A DNA stretch of 64,000 nucleotides from CBDFLD01 sp965249005 (lineage in GTDB: Bacteria; Acidobacteriota; UBA6911), in NCBI GenBank assembly GCA_965249005.1, contig CBDFLD010000017.1, positions 1-64,000 on the forward strand, read 5' to 3'. Below, piece after piece: positions 52,244 to 61,489 of this stretch; within the stretch, counting starts at the first letter, position 1, and each line of letters opens with the position of its first letter. The notes below the pieces were generated by a model that was not told the origin of the DNA, ran no database searches, and saw only the letters and a list, made by a program, of their open reading frames with translations. The translations under genes and the position numbers were made by a program.

Positions 52244-53803
52244 TTGCCCAAAGATTCCCCGCCGGGATGGCCAAACCCCGATGAGCTTCGAAAAGACATG
52301 GAAGAGTTCTTCAGCAAGAAGTATGGCAACAAGGTACAGCTGGGGATCCTGAACGCGCAGCAGCCGGACCAGGCCGAAACGGCGGACGATGGGACAGATA
52401 CGACGGAAGCCCCGCTCGACCTGAAATTCGATTACCTGCCGCGGGACATCAAAGACTACCTGGACCGATTCATCATCAGGCAAGACAGTGCAAAAAAGGT
52501 GCTGGCCACGGCTATTTGCGACCACTACAACCATATCAAGCAGTGCTCGCACGAAGGAAACTGCCGTGAGTACGCGAAGCAAAACATCGTGATGCTCGGT
52601 CCAACTGGCGTGGGCAAGACGTATCTGGTTCGCACGATTGCCGACCTTATCGGTGTTCCCTTCGTCAAGGCGGATGCAACGAAGTTCTCCGAAACGGGAT
52701 ACGTTGGCGGAGATGTAGAGGACTTGGTGCGCGAGCTGGTTCACAAGGCGGACGGAAACATCAAGCTGGCGGAGTACGGGATCATCTATTTGGACGAGAT
52801 CGACAAGATTGCGACTCCCTCTAGCCTGTTGGGTCGAGATGTGAGCGGGGGCGGTGTTCAGCGCGGGCTTCTGAAGCTAATGGAGGAAACGGAAGTGAGT
52901 CTCCGAACTCCTTTCGACCTGACCTCGCAGCTTCAGGCAGCCATGGAGTTTCAGAGCAAGGGGAAGGTCGCGCGCAACGTGATCAACACACGCCATATTC
53001 TGTTCATCGTCAGTGGCGCGTTCAACGGTCTTATCGAGATCGTAAAGAAACGGATTGGCGCTCGTACCATCGGGTTCCGCCAGTCCTCCACCACCCTTGC
53101 GGCCGAACAGGAATACATGAACTTGTCCAGGAGCGTCGATTTCATCGAGTATGGATTCGAATCCGAGTTCATCGGGAGGCTCCCCGTCAACGTAACCTGT
53201 CACGAACTTTCCGTGGAAGACCTCTACCAGATACTGAGACACTCGGAAGGGTCCATTATCCGACAGTACGTTGAGGCGTTCGCAGCTTACGGGATCAATC
53301 TCACCTTGACGGACGCGGGCTTGCATCGGATAGCGGAAAAAGCCTCTAGCGAAGGTACTGGAGCCCGCGGGCTCGTCGGGGTCTCGGAAAGAACGTTTCG
53401 GGAGTTCAAGTACAATTTACCGCATTCGACAGTCCGGAGCCTCAAGCTGACGGCCGAACTGGTGGAGTCGCCGGATGTGACGCTCGAGCGGCTGATGGCC
53501 AACTCGAAAGCAGATCAGATTACTTCGATGGAAAAGGACGCGCGAGAACTGGCGGCTCAATGGTCAGAGCGTTCCGGTATCGAGATCGAACTGAAGCCGG
53601 ATGCGGCTCGATTATTGAGCAAGAAGGCCGTCGAGGCTGGCCAAAGCCTGGAAGTAGCGTTCTCGGAAACGTTCAAGAACTATGAACACGGATTGAACTT
53701 GATTTCTAAAACTCGTGGTATCAACCGGTTCGAGATCACGGTGGAGGTAATCAATGATCCGGACAACACCTTGGACCGCTGGATCCGTAACTCCTTCCAA
53801 TAG
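52244..53803 (+). CDS. ClpX-like AAA+ ATPase without the N-terminal zinc domain
   Basis: 519 residues. Unfoldase-type ATPase: Walker A MLGPTGVGKT near residue 120, DATKFSETGYVGGDVEDLVR (ClpX signature), Walker B IIYLDEIDK, RHILFIVSGAF, sensor 2 SEGTGARGLVGV. ClpX normally starts with a C4 zinc domain; here there is a charged N-terminus and instead a Cys pair just before Walker A (QCSHEGNC). The C-terminal 130 residues extend beyond ClpX. TTG start supported by GGAGG 8 nt upstream. Whether it feeds ClpP is unknown: no clear IGF loop seen. Confidence 0.8.
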   Translation: MPKDSPPGWPNPDELRKDMEEFFSKKYGNKVQLGILNAQQPDQAETADDGTDTTEAPLDLKFDYLPRDIKDYLDRFIIRQDSAKKVLATAICDHYNHIKQCSHEGNCREYAKQNIVMLGPTGVGKTYLVRTIADLIGVPFVKADATKFSETGYVGGDVEDLVRELVHKADGNIKLAEYGIIYLDEIDKIATPSSLLGRDVSGGGVQRGLLKLMEETEVSLRTPFDLTSQLQAAMEFQSKGKVARNVINTRHILFIVSGAFNGLIEIVKKRIGARTIGFRQSSTTLAAEQEYMNLSRSVDFIEYGFESEFIGRLPVNVTCHELSVEDLYQILRHSEGSIIRQYVEAFAAYGINLTLTDAGLHRIAEKASSEGTGARGLVGVSERTFREFKYNLPHSTVRSLKLTAELVESPDVTLERLMANSKADQITSMEKDARELAAQWSERSGIEIELKPDAARLLSKKAVEAGQSLEVAFSETFKNYEHGLNLISKTRGINRFEITVEVINDPDNTLDRWIRNSFQ

Positions 53804-53835
53804 ACCTCCCCCTGGCGGCATCCCCACCTGGGTCG

Positions 53836-54807
53836 CTAACTCGTCGATTGGTACAGACGCCCCTGGTAGGTGTCGCGAACTACCAGCTCCTGCTCGATAT
53901 CAAACTGCATTTCTGCCTTGGTCTTGCCCCAGCGCGGCCCGAGCAATTGTTCCTCCGGGGCAAGCCCGAAGAGGCGCTCGAGACATATGGACGGATTCAG
54001 TCGCTCCAGGAAATCGGCCACCAGTTCGACATATTCGCGATAGCCCATGAGCGCAAACGGCTTTTGCTGGTACGCCCTACCCAGAGCTGTGCGCCGAACG
54101 ATGTGAAGATGGTGCAGCTTGAGAAAATCGACGCCTATCTTGGATATTTCATCCGACATGGCCAGCATCTGCCCGCGAGTCTCCCAGGGAAACCCCAGAA
54201 TGAGGTGGGTACAAAGATAAATGCCGCGATTGCGGGTGCGCCCGACAGCATCGAGCCAGCATTGGTAATCATGCCCCCGATTAATTCTTTCCAGCGTATG
54301 ATCGTATATGGACTCCAAGCCATATTCGAGAGTGACAAAATACCGCCGGCTCAGCTCCTGCATCCAAGATAACTTGGCTTCGTCGACACAATCGGGCCGC
54401 GTCCCCACGGCCAGACCTATGACGTCCGGATGGTCCAAAGCAGCCTCGTACAAAGGCACGAGCCTTTCCAGCGGTGCGTAGGTGTTGGAGAAAGGCTGGA
54501 AGTATACAATGAATCTCTCCGCCCGGTATCTCTGACGCAAATAGCGGATCCCCGTCGCGACCTGCTCCCCGATCGGCCGCAGACGGTTTACTTGGTCGGG
54601 CCGAAACGAGTCATTGTTGCAGTAAGTGCAGCCTCCGACGGCCACCGTTCCATCTCGGTTGGGACAGGTAAAGCCAGCATCGACGATCACCTTGTACACC
54701 CGGCACCCGAATTTCCCTTTCAAGAAGCGGCCGTAGGCGTTGTAGCGACTGTTCCCAGCAAGAGATCGAACGCGCCGCGGTGACGATTGAACCGATAGCT
54801 CTGGCAT
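53836..54807 (-). CDS. Radical SAM protein, YhcC/TIGR01212 family
   Basis: About 323 residues. Iron-sulfur motif FTCPNRDGTVAVGGCTYCNN (C-x-x-R...GGC-x-Y-C), as in YhcC-like enzymes; then AVGTRPDCVDEAKL, VTLEYGLESIYDHTLERINR and HLILGFPWET. These proteins are linked to tRNA or sulfur-related modification, with no fixed reaction. I prefer the ATG at 54807 (AGGGG upstream) over a TTG at 54828. Confidence 0.85.
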   Translation of the reverse strand: MPELSVQSSPRRVRSLAGNSRYNAYGRFLKGKFGCRVYKVIVDAGFTCPNRDGTVAVGGCTYCNNDSFRPDQVNRLRPIGEQVATGIRYLRQRYRAERFIVYFQPFSNTYAPLERLVPLYEAALDHPDVIGLAVGTRPDCVDEAKLSWMQELSRRYFVTLEYGLESIYDHTLERINRGHDYQCWLDAVGRTRNRGIYLCTHLILGFPWETRGQMLAMSDEISKIGVDFLKLHHLHIVRRTALGRAYQQKPFALMGYREYVELVADFLERLNPSICLERLFGLAPEEQLLGPRWGKTKAEMQFDIEQELVVRDTYQGRLYQSTS

Positions 54808-55150
54808 CAGGTTGCTGTTCCCCTGCAAGCATTATAGGCCTGGGAGCATTATAGGATAGAAGCTCTTTTCTGGCACTGTTTTGGAACAGCCCGCCACAGA
54901 GCCAACCCTACAACCTCCCCATGACGAAGAATTACCTTGCGATTCGATAGCGGGGATCGGCTTTGGGATATCGGCGTTCGAGAGGTCAGGTAAAGGATTC
55001 GGGTCAGATCTCGTCGTGAATCTAACGTCTGAGCGTGGCTAGGGGTCGGGCAACTCGGTGAGGATCATTGGCTTTGTCGGCGGCAGTCGCCGGGTGAAAC
55101 CCACGAAGGGCTGCTCGCACAGCAGCCCCAGCATTGGATTCTCCAGAGTG
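54808..55150. other. Intergenic stretch, nothing recognised
   Basis: No gene supported. Contains two GCATTATAGG copies at 54829 and 54846 just upstream of the radical SAM start, which may reflect promoter duplication. Confidence 0.4.
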
Positions 55151-55330
55151 CTAAACTCGAAGCCTCGTGTCATCCTTCGGACAGACCCAGTACATACCGC
55201 CAGGAATGTCGCGGAACCTGACAACTCTTGTGGCAACCATCGACGTGCCGCAGGACGGACAAGGGGTTTGCTGTCGTTCTCCTTTGTCGCCCATGCTCGC
55301 CCGCGCTGTCTTTGAGATTTTCTCAGCCAT
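55151..55330 (-). CDS. Small zinc-ribbon protein (59 aa)
   Basis: Reads MAEKISKTARASMGDKGE..., PCPSCGTSMVATRVVRF and MYWVCPKDDTRLRV-stop. CPSCG and the later CPKDD resemble half sites of a zinc ribbon with one ligand replaced. SD GGAAAGGAGAGG ends 10 nt before the ATG. It is the only frame here with both a ribosome site and a fold-like pattern. Function unknown. Confidence 0.6.
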   Translation of the reverse strand: MAEKISKTARASMGDKGERQQTPCPSCGTSMVATRVVRFRDIPGGMYWVCPKDDTRLRV

Positions 55331-55760
55331 CTTTGATTCCTCTCCTTTCCAAAAAACGCCAAAAAACCTCGAACTCTACTCTCTTGAGCAGCATTGTCAA
55401 CCCCATAACACCATTGGATCCGTTTTAGCGTCCCCAGAAGTCCCGCAGCGCGGGGGTGCCTTTAAATCCATGTGGGCAGCGTAAGGGTGGCTTACGAGAG
55501 CGTCTAGCGACCCATCGTGAAAGTCGGGGCTTCCTGTTTTTCGGCAAAACGCCTCGGCAGCGTTAGAAGTTGCTCGGGCCGATGCTAGCGACATCTGGAT
55601 TTCGAAGGTGGATTTCGAAGCGCAGCCAAGAACCCACAACTCCCGGAGAATCTTGGAGTTTCACAACGATCCCGCTATACTTTGATCCGATGGCCGGGGA
55701 GGTCCACCCTCGGAATTGCCGCAGAATATAAGGGCCCAGACAGACCATCAAGAGACAGTC
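55331..55760. other. Intergenic stretch before the M28 peptidase
   Basis: No gene supported. Short frames on both strands lack ribosome sites. GCCGATG...ACTTTGATCCGATGG near 55690 may hold the peptidase promoter; I cannot fix it. Confidence 0.35.
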
Positions 55761-57578
55761 ATGACTCGCATCAGACGCAGCACCCTGTTATCTATTCTCT
55801 GGATTGTTGCGGGCTCGACACTTCCGAGCTGTACCCGGGTGGATTCTTTCTCGGCTGATTCATATCTTCAACACGTCCGGTTTCTCGCCGACGATTCGAT
55901 GAAGGGTCGAGCAAACGGTTCGGCAGAGCTCGATCTGGCCGCCGAATACATCGCCTGGCAGTTCCGCAACCTGGGGCTGCTACCAAGGGGAGATGCCGAA
56001 AGCTATTATCAGTCGTTCATGCTCACCACGGGAAATCGCCTCGGACCGGAGAACCGGCTCTCCTTTGACGTGCTCGGCGAGACATTGACCGCCAGCTTGA
56101 ATCGAGACTACACACCCTTCGGAATTGGAGAAGAATCCCAGCTGGACGGGGGAATCGTCTTTGCGGGTTACGGCATCACGCACAAGGACGCCCACTACGA
56201 TGACTATCACGCTCTCGACGTGACCAACAAGTTCGTTCTGGTGATGGGGGGCGAGCCTCCGTGGTCGTCCGGGGGAACATCACCGCGGGACGTTGGCGTC
56301 CTGGGCCAGTCCGTGACCAAGGCAATCGATGCAAAGTATCGGGGTGCTCGGGGGATCCTAATCATCGACGAGCTCAGTCAAGGCCATGCTTCAGAATTAC
56401 AGGAAGTGATCGATATTGGCATCTCGGGATATAGAATCAGCCAAAATCTAGCCAACCGATTGATTCAAAGCCAAAAGAAAGACCTGACCGAGATCAAGCA
56501 GCAGATCGACGAAACATTGGCTCCGCGAAGCTTCGGTCTCGTGGGAGTGAGTGTCTCCATTCGAGTGGACGTGGAGGAGACCATCCGGGAAGTCCGCAAT
56601 GTCGTCGCGATGTTGCCGTGCATTCCATCCGATTCCCCGGCCTGCGACGAAGCAATCCTGATCGGCGCACATTACGATCACATTGGGGACGGCCGCCAGT
56701 ATTCGAGGGAGAAACAAAGGATCGGAGAGATTCACAACGGTGCGGACGACAACGCAAGTGGCACCGCCGGTCTCATAGCGCTTGCCTCAGCTCTTTCAAC
56801 AACCCGGCAAGCACGACAGCGAAGCTACATTTTCCTGGCCTTTGCCGGCGAGGAAATCGGGCTGCGCGGTTCTGCACACTGGACCAAGCATCCGACCTGG
56901 CCCATGGACATGATCGTGGCCATGATCAACATGGACATGATCGGCCGCAGCCATGACAACCGAGTGTTGGTAGGAGGGATCGGCACATCTCCCGTGTTCC
57001 CAGAACTCGTGGCTCAGGCTGCCCGGCAAGCCGAGATGGAGGTTCGAAGTTACGAGAGCGGATATGGCAGCAGTGACCATTCCTCCTTTTACATGAAAGA
57101 TCTGCCGGTCCTATTCTTCTTTTCGGATCTTCATTCCGATTACCACCTTCCCTCTGACGACTGGCAAAAGATCAACGCCGAAGGGGCCACCCGGATACTC
57201 CGGATGGTCCATCTCGTGGCAACTCGGCTCGGCGGGATGGACACCCGACCCTTGTTCACGAAGGTGGACGAACCCGCGCCGGTTGGTCCCGTTCGCGGAG
57301 GAAGCCCAGGTTATGGCTCTTATTTCGGATCGGTCCCCGATATGACCGACGATGTGCGCGGAGTCCGATTCGCAGACATCCGTCCAAACAGCCCGGCGGC
57401 GAAAGCAGGACTCCGAGGCATGGATGTTCTGGTTGCATTCAACGGCAAGGAGATCCGCAACTTGCAAGACTTCACCTATATGCTTCGCACACACAAGCCG
57501 GGTGAGACCGTGGCTGTCACGGTCGAGCGCGACGGCAAGCCTCTAAAGGCAGAGGTGACCTTAGAGGTCCGTCGCTGA
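55761..57578 (+). CDS. M28 zinc peptidase lipoprotein with PA and PDZ domains
   Basis: 605 residues. Lipoprotein signal (STLLSILWIVAGSTLPSC). A protease-associated insert (VMGGEPPWSSGG, YRGARGILIIDEL) sits in the M28 domain: zinc ligands in LIGAHYDHIGD, NGADDNASGTAG, FAGEEIGLRGS, MINMDMIGR and SDLHSDYHLPSDD. C-terminal PDZ domain (GVRFADIRPNSPAAKAGL, GMDVLVAFNGKEI). Aminopeptidase acting in the periplasm. Ends over the convergent gene by 18 nt. This layout is frequent in Acidobacteriota. Confidence 0.88.
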   Translation: MTRIRRSTLLSILWIVAGSTLPSCTRVDSFSADSYLQHVRFLADDSMKGRANGSAELDLAAEYIAWQFRNLGLLPRGDAESYYQSFMLTTGNRLGPENRLSFDVLGETLTASLNRDYTPFGIGEESQLDGGIVFAGYGITHKDAHYDDYHALDVTNKFVLVMGGEPPWSSGGTSPRDVGVLGQSVTKAIDAKYRGARGILIIDELSQGHASELQEVIDIGISGYRISQNLANRLIQSQKKDLTEIKQQIDETLAPRSFGLVGVSVSIRVDVEETIREVRNVVAMLPCIPSDSPACDEAILIGAHYDHIGDGRQYSREKQRIGEIHNGADDNASGTAGLIALASALSTTRQARQRSYIFLAFAGEEIGLRGSAHWTKHPTWPMDMIVAMINMDMIGRSHDNRVLVGGIGTSPVFPELVAQAARQAEMEVRSYESGYGSSDHSSFYMKDLPVLFFFSDLHSDYHLPSDDWQKINAEGATRILRMVHLVATRLGGMDTRPLFTKVDEPAPVGPVRGGSPGYGSYFGSVPDMTDDVRGVRFADIRPNSPAAKAGLRGMDVLVAFNGKEIRNLQDFTYMLRTHKPGETVAVTVERDGKPLKAEVTLEVRR

Positions 57579-58409
57579 CGCCTGGTTTTCTAGATAATCG
57601 ATGCTGCGGGATACGGCCACCGAGTGGCGCGGCTCCAGGGGAAGCTCAACAATCCGGACCAAACCGCCGGGTCCGATGATCGAGGGGGCGCAAAAAAAGA
57701 GGTTGCGCGCCCCGTAGCTGCCCTCGTCCCAAACATAGCACGATTCAAGATTGTTTCTACCTGCGCTCATATCTCGAACAAGCCGGGACGCCACAGCGGC
57801 CAGTGTTCGAGGCCCTCTGCTCGATATCGAGGAGGCCTCGCAGGAGGCCGCGCGCAGGTCTGCCGGAGAGAGTAGTTCTTCAACCGGATGGCCGGCCACG
57901 GTTGCCAGGACCACGCAGCATCCTTCTTCCTCGGGGGCACCGACGAGAGAAACGCTCACGTCGGCGGCAGGACAGCCGAAGGCTCTTCCGTAGTGATAAC
58001 GCAGCGAGGCCGCCTGGGCAGCCGGGCTCGTTCCGATTATGGTCCGGCGCAGTGCCGGATGCCGGCAGGCAGCGGAGAGCATCTTGATTGGATCCGCAGT
58101 GGCAAACAAGATCACCGTCTCCGGAGCAATCGTCTCCAGTTCGGACCACAGCTCCTTCTGGCTCCACGGTCTCGGATCCGCAACGACGATGAAGCGAGAA
58201 TCCGAAGTCTCGGACAGATCCTGAGAGCCCCATAGCTTGGTGTCGGATCCGATCACAGAATTCGCCTGGCGCAGATCCAACGCCTTACCGTCCTGTCCAC
58301 GGTCACCCCGATCGTGTAGCACAACGGAGCCACTCCAATCGGAGTTTGCCAGGTAAAACGCGGTCATCGCTCCCAGCTCTCCCGTTCCGATTATCGACAC
58401 TTGTTCCAT
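57561..58409 (-). CDS. Malate/lactate dehydrogenase-fold protein lacking catalytic residues
   Basis: 282 residues. NAD-binding start VSIIGTGELGAMTAFYL and KALDLRQA are as in MDH/LDH, and VILFATADPIKML aligns with the VTNPVD strand. But the position of the LD-x-AR motif reads AAQAASLRY, and the catalytic His loop (GEHGDS) reads GAPEEEG, so the Asp, Arg and His needed for hydride transfer are absent. Probably a pseudoenzyme, NAD sensor or novel oxidoreductase. ATG 58409; divergent from the TPR gene. Confidence 0.75.
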   Translation of the reverse strand: MEQVSIIGTGELGAMTAFYLANSDWSGSVVLHDRGDRGQDGKALDLRQANSVIGSDTKLWGSQDLSETSDSRFIVVADPRPWSQKELWSELETIAPETVILFATADPIKMLSAACRHPALRRTIIGTSPAAQAASLRYHYGRAFGCPAADVSVSLVGAPEEEGCCVVLATVAGHPVEELLSPADLRAASCEASSISSRGPRTLAAVASRLVRDMSAGRNNLESCYVWDEGSYGARNLFFCAPSIIGPGGLVRIVELPLEPRHSVAVSRSIDYLENQASATDL

Positions 58410-58476
58410 CGCGACCCTATGGTAACATGCAGGCGAAACAGAAATCGCCGACACATCAACGAGACAGGATTTCGCC

Positions 58477-58962
58477 ATGGATTCGAAGAGCATGCTCGCA
58501 CTCGCATATGACCTATTCGAGCAAGCATACGAATCCCAGATGCGCGGCGAGCTGGAATCGGCAATCGATTTGTACAGGCAATCCATCGATACCCATCCCA
58601 CGGCCGAGGCTTACACGTTTCTGGGCTGGACCTATAGTTTTCAAGGGAAACTCGACGATGCGATTTCCGAGTGCAAGAAGGCGATCGATATTGATCCCGA
58701 CTTTGGCAATCCATACAACGACATCGGTGCCTATCTGATCGAGAAGAGCGAGTATGAAGAGGCGATTCCGTGGCTGACGAAGGCGACGGTGGCCAAACGT
58801 TACGACCACTACCACTTTGCACACTTCAACCTCGGGAGAGCCTATCTTTCGATGCTGCTCCTGAACCGGGCCCGCGGAGAGTTCGAGCAGGCACTGGAGA
58901 TCTATCCCGACTATGAAGCCGCGCAAGAGGCACTGTCATCTCTAAAGAAGCAGATTCATTGA
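58477..58962 (+). CDS. TPR-repeat protein
   Basis: 161 residues, four TPR-like units (LESAIDLYRQSIDTHP, DDAISECKKAIDIDPDFG, YEEAIPWLTKATVA, ARGEFEQALEIYPDYEAA). No signal peptide. Probably a scaffold. First gene of a run TPR - Nudix - HAD with overlapping or adjacent ends. Confidence 0.85.
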   Translation: MDSKSMLALAYDLFEQAYESQMRGELESAIDLYRQSIDTHPTAEAYTFLGWTYSFQGKLDDAISECKKAIDIDPDFGNPYNDIGAYLIEKSEYEEAIPWLTKATVAKRYDHYHFAHFNLGRAYLSMLLLNRARGEFEQALEIYPDYEAAQEALSSLKKQIH

Positions 58963-59456
58963 CGCACCGCTCTCGCGACTCGAACTCCGGCAACGCGGCG
59001 CAGTCCTCGGTCAGCCCCCGACAAGCCTCGGTCCGAGCCGGCAAGAGGCAGCGCATCGCGGTTGCCGTCCTGCAGAGAGGGGATCGATTCCTCATTGCAA
59101 GGCGTCGGGCCAACAGGCCGTTTGCGGGCTTTTGGGAGTTGCCCGGAGGCAAGTGCCTGCCCGGCGAAGATATCGAGGCCTGCTTGATTCGGGAAGTCCG
59201 GGAAGAGACCGGCGTCTCTGTGGTGACCGCTCAAAGAGCGGCCACGATCGAGCATGTGTACCCGGATTGGGTTGCCGAGTTCCACGTCTTCTTCTGTTCT
59301 GTAGTACAGGGAGAGCCAAAGGCGCGACAGTCGGAGGAAATTGCATGGATTCGTTGGGACGAGATTCGACAATACCGTTTTCCGCCAGCCAACGACGAAC
59401 TCTTCGCGCAAGTGGCGCCAGTGCGCAGCCCGCGTGCCGAAGGTCCATCCCCATGA
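58959..59456 (+). CDS. Nudix hydrolase (MutT-like)
   Basis: 165 residues. Nudix box GGKCLPGEDIEACLIREV plus REETGV is complete, and the flanks (AVAVLQRGDRFLIARR, FAGFWELPGGK) resemble MutT/NUDT1-type (d)NTP sanitisers. Starts with TTG overlapping the TPR stop (TTGA); the first 28 residues are low-complexity, so a start further in is possible. Confidence 0.85.
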   Translation: MTHRSRDSNSGNAAQSSVSPRQASVRAGKRQRIAVAVLQRGDRFLIARRRANRPFAGFWELPGGKCLPGEDIEACLIREVREETGVSVVTAQRAATIEHVYPDWVAEFHVFFCSVVQGEPKARQSEEIAWIRWDEIRQYRFPPANDELFAQVAPVRSPRAEGPSP

Positions 59457-59459
59457 CAT

Positions 59460-60206
59460 ATGGTTGTCTCTGATCTGGCAGCAGCAAATTCTCTCGCTGT
59501 TGTCGATGTTGTTTTCTTTGACGCAGCCGGCACTCTGTTCGATGTCCGGGGTAGCGTCGGAGAAATCTATTGTAGGTGCGCGCGGGAGTTCGACGTACGG
59601 TGCGACGCGGAGGAAATCCAGGCGCGCTTCTCGACGGCTTTCAAGCAAAAGCCCCCGATGGCCTTCTCGGAGGCACCGCTGGGGGAGACTCACCGGATGG
59701 AGCGATCTTGGTGGGAAGAACTCGTGTTCGACGTTTTCGAGCATCGCATGTCGACTTCGGTCTTCGACTCATTCTTCGATCGGGTCTATGAGACGTTCCG
59801 TGGACCCGACGCCTGGGCGCTGTTTCCGGAGACCCTGGGTGTGCTCGAGAAGCTATGCAGGCGCCGGTATAGAATCGGCATCATTTCGAACTTTGACTCG
59901 CGACTGATCGAGGTTCTGGCCGCTCTTCGAATCGCGCCCTTCATCGAGCGCACCGTCCTTTCCAGCCTCGTCGGAGCCGCAAAACCAGATCCCAGGATCT
60001 TTCGGATTGCCGCCGACTCCATGGGTGTGTCGCCTGCTCGCGCGCTTCACGTCGGAGATTCACTCGACCAGGATGTCGTCGGCGCTCGAAACGCCGGGTT
60101 GGAGGCGATTCTCATCGATCGGCAAGATCGCTACCCATGTCTTTCAGACTCCAGGCTGCGGTCGCTCTCGGAGCTCTGCAATATGTTGGCCGCACCGAGC
60201 CGATAG
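59460..60206 (+). CDS. HAD-superfamily hydrolase, HDHD3-like
   Basis: 248 residues. Motif I is FFDAAGTLFD: the nucleophile Asp is present but the second Asp (DxD) is Ala, as in the HDHD3/DREG-2 branch. Motif II IGIISNFDSR, motif III GAAKPDPRIF, motif IV ALHVGDSLDQDVVGARNAG. Phosphatase activity is expected to be weak or altered; substrate unknown. Follows the Nudix gene by 3 nt. Confidence 0.85.
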   Translation: MVVSDLAAANSLAVVDVVFFDAAGTLFDVRGSVGEIYCRCAREFDVRCDAEEIQARFSTAFKQKPPMAFSEAPLGETHRMERSWWEELVFDVFEHRMSTSVFDSFFDRVYETFRGPDAWALFPETLGVLEKLCRRRYRIGIISNFDSRLIEVLAALRIAPFIERTVLSSLVGAAKPDPRIFRIAADSMGVSPARALHVGDSLDQDVVGARNAGLEAILIDRQDRYPCLSDSRLRSLSELCNMLAAPSR

Positions 60207-60331
60207 GCCCGGTGCGCTCTGGTTTACTTCGGAATTCAGTCTTGCTAATATGCGGCGCGATGAATCACCATCGGGTTCAGAATCGCGCGGCCTTCTGGCC
60301 CGATGGCGCCCGATAAGGAGCTCACTCAGGC

Positions 60332-60655
60332 ATGCCCAAACTGAGCATTCGGAAGATGGAAAAGTTCTCACCGGATCGGATGGAAAAGATCAATGTTTTT
60401 GAAAGCCCTCGTCTGATGCTTGGACTGAACTGTCTAGAGGCGGGCCAGTCGCAACGACATCACTCGCACCCCGAGGCAGACAAGTTCTACTACGTTGTAG
60501 CTGGAAGGGCGGTATTCTCGCTCGGCGATGAAACCCTGGAAGCCACATCGGGTGAGATGGTGCTCTGCCCCGCGGGAGCCCCCCATGGAATCGAGCGAGC
60601 GCTGGAGCAAACCACGATTCTGGTCGGTCTCGCTCCCTGGAATCAGAATCGTTGA
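60332..60655 (+). CDS. Small cupin-domain protein
   Basis: 107 residues, single cupin: HHSHPEADKFYYVVAG with two His and Glu, then GEMVLCPAGAPHGIE with the last His. Metal-binding. Overlaps the Rieske gene (TTGA), so the two may act together, perhaps as a small dioxygenase-like pair, but this is not shown. Confidence 0.82.
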   Translation: MPKLSIRKMEKFSPDRMEKINVFESPRLMLGLNCLEAGQSQRHHSHPEADKFYYVVAGRAVFSLGDETLEATSGEMVLCPAGAPHGIERALEQTTILVGLAPWNQNR

Positions 60656-61047
60656 GCTCGGAAATGGACTCCCCGGTCATTGCTCCTGGACAGATCATCT
60701 GTGCGACCAACGCTCTTTCGGAGGGGACTTCTCTCAAATTCCGGATCAGGGATGAAGCGGGGTTTCACGAGGCTTTCCTGATTCGGCATGCCGGTCGGTA
60801 TCATGCATACAGAAACGTTTGTGCACACATGGCACTGACGCTCGACCTGGACGACAACGATTTCTTCACCGTCGACAACCAAGCTCTCATCTGCAAGACA
60901 CACGGGGCGATCTACCGCCCCGACGATGGGTATTGCATTTCCGGGCCCTGTATCGGAGAAAGCCTGCAGACCGTAGCGGTCGAAGAACGTCCAGATGGTA
61001 TCGCGCTCGTTAGCGCCGCGCCTCCGGGTGAGCCCGCTCGTCCATGA
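60652..61047 (+). CDS. Rieske [2Fe-2S] protein
   Basis: 131 residues (TTG 60652 coupled, or ATG 60664). Cluster ligands CAHMALTLD and CKTHGAIYRPDDGYCISGPC (C-x-H...C-x-x-H). No membrane helix, so a soluble ferredoxin of the Rieske type. Between the cupin and an unknown gene, both overlapping. Confidence 0.85.
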   Translation: MSSEMDSPVIAPGQIICATNALSEGTSLKFRIRDEAGFHEAFLIRHAGRYHAYRNVCAHMALTLDLDDNDFFTVDNQALICKTHGAIYRPDDGYCISGPCIGESLQTVAVEERPDGIALVSAAPPGEPARP

Positions 61048-61436
61048 ACGAATCCGAGCTTCGAGATGCCCTTGCACGCCTGGTCCGAGGAGACGGCGTA
61101 CGAAGAGGGACACACTCTCTAAGAATCGACGGCTCGGACAAAACGCCATTGTTTCTGGAAGCGCTTCGAGAATGCGGCTTCCATTCTTGCGCGGTCAAAG
61201 ATGTGCCAATCCAACCAGGCCAGAGGGTACCGGCCTTTTTTCTCGAGGCCGGACTGGCTCATTTCGGCTGGGTGTTCTGGGAGTTATTCAGCTTGGGTCA
61301 CCAACGAAAGATCTTTGGGTCCGCCGAGAGGAACAACAAGGGAGACTGGGCCGTTCTACTTGGTCTGCGAAAAGAGGTCTGCGTCAACCTCGACTCCGTC
61401 GAGGAAATCGACCTGGAACATCCACCGGACTTGTAG
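61044..61436 (+). CDS. Unknown protein (130 aa)
   Basis: ATGA overlap with the Rieske gene. Reads FLEALRECGFHSCAVKDVPI, FFLEAGLAHFGWVFWELFSL, ending EEIDLEHPPDL. No family recognised; compact alpha/beta composition with a single Cys. Likely part of the cupin-Rieske operon. Confidence 0.6.
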   Translation: MNESELRDALARLVRGDGVRRGTHSLRIDGSDKTPLFLEALRECGFHSCAVKDVPIQPGQRVPAFFLEAGLAHFGWVFWELFSLGHQRKIFGSAERNNKGDWAVLLGLRKEVCVNLDSVEEIDLEHPPDL

Positions 61437-61489
61437 TGGAGGTTGGCAGCGGTATCATTGCATTGGTCCGGTCACGCAACGGAAGCGGG

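Noticed and set aside
51964..52274. Two overlapping about 90-codon frames on opposite strands
   Set aside because: They exclude each other and neither has support beyond length.
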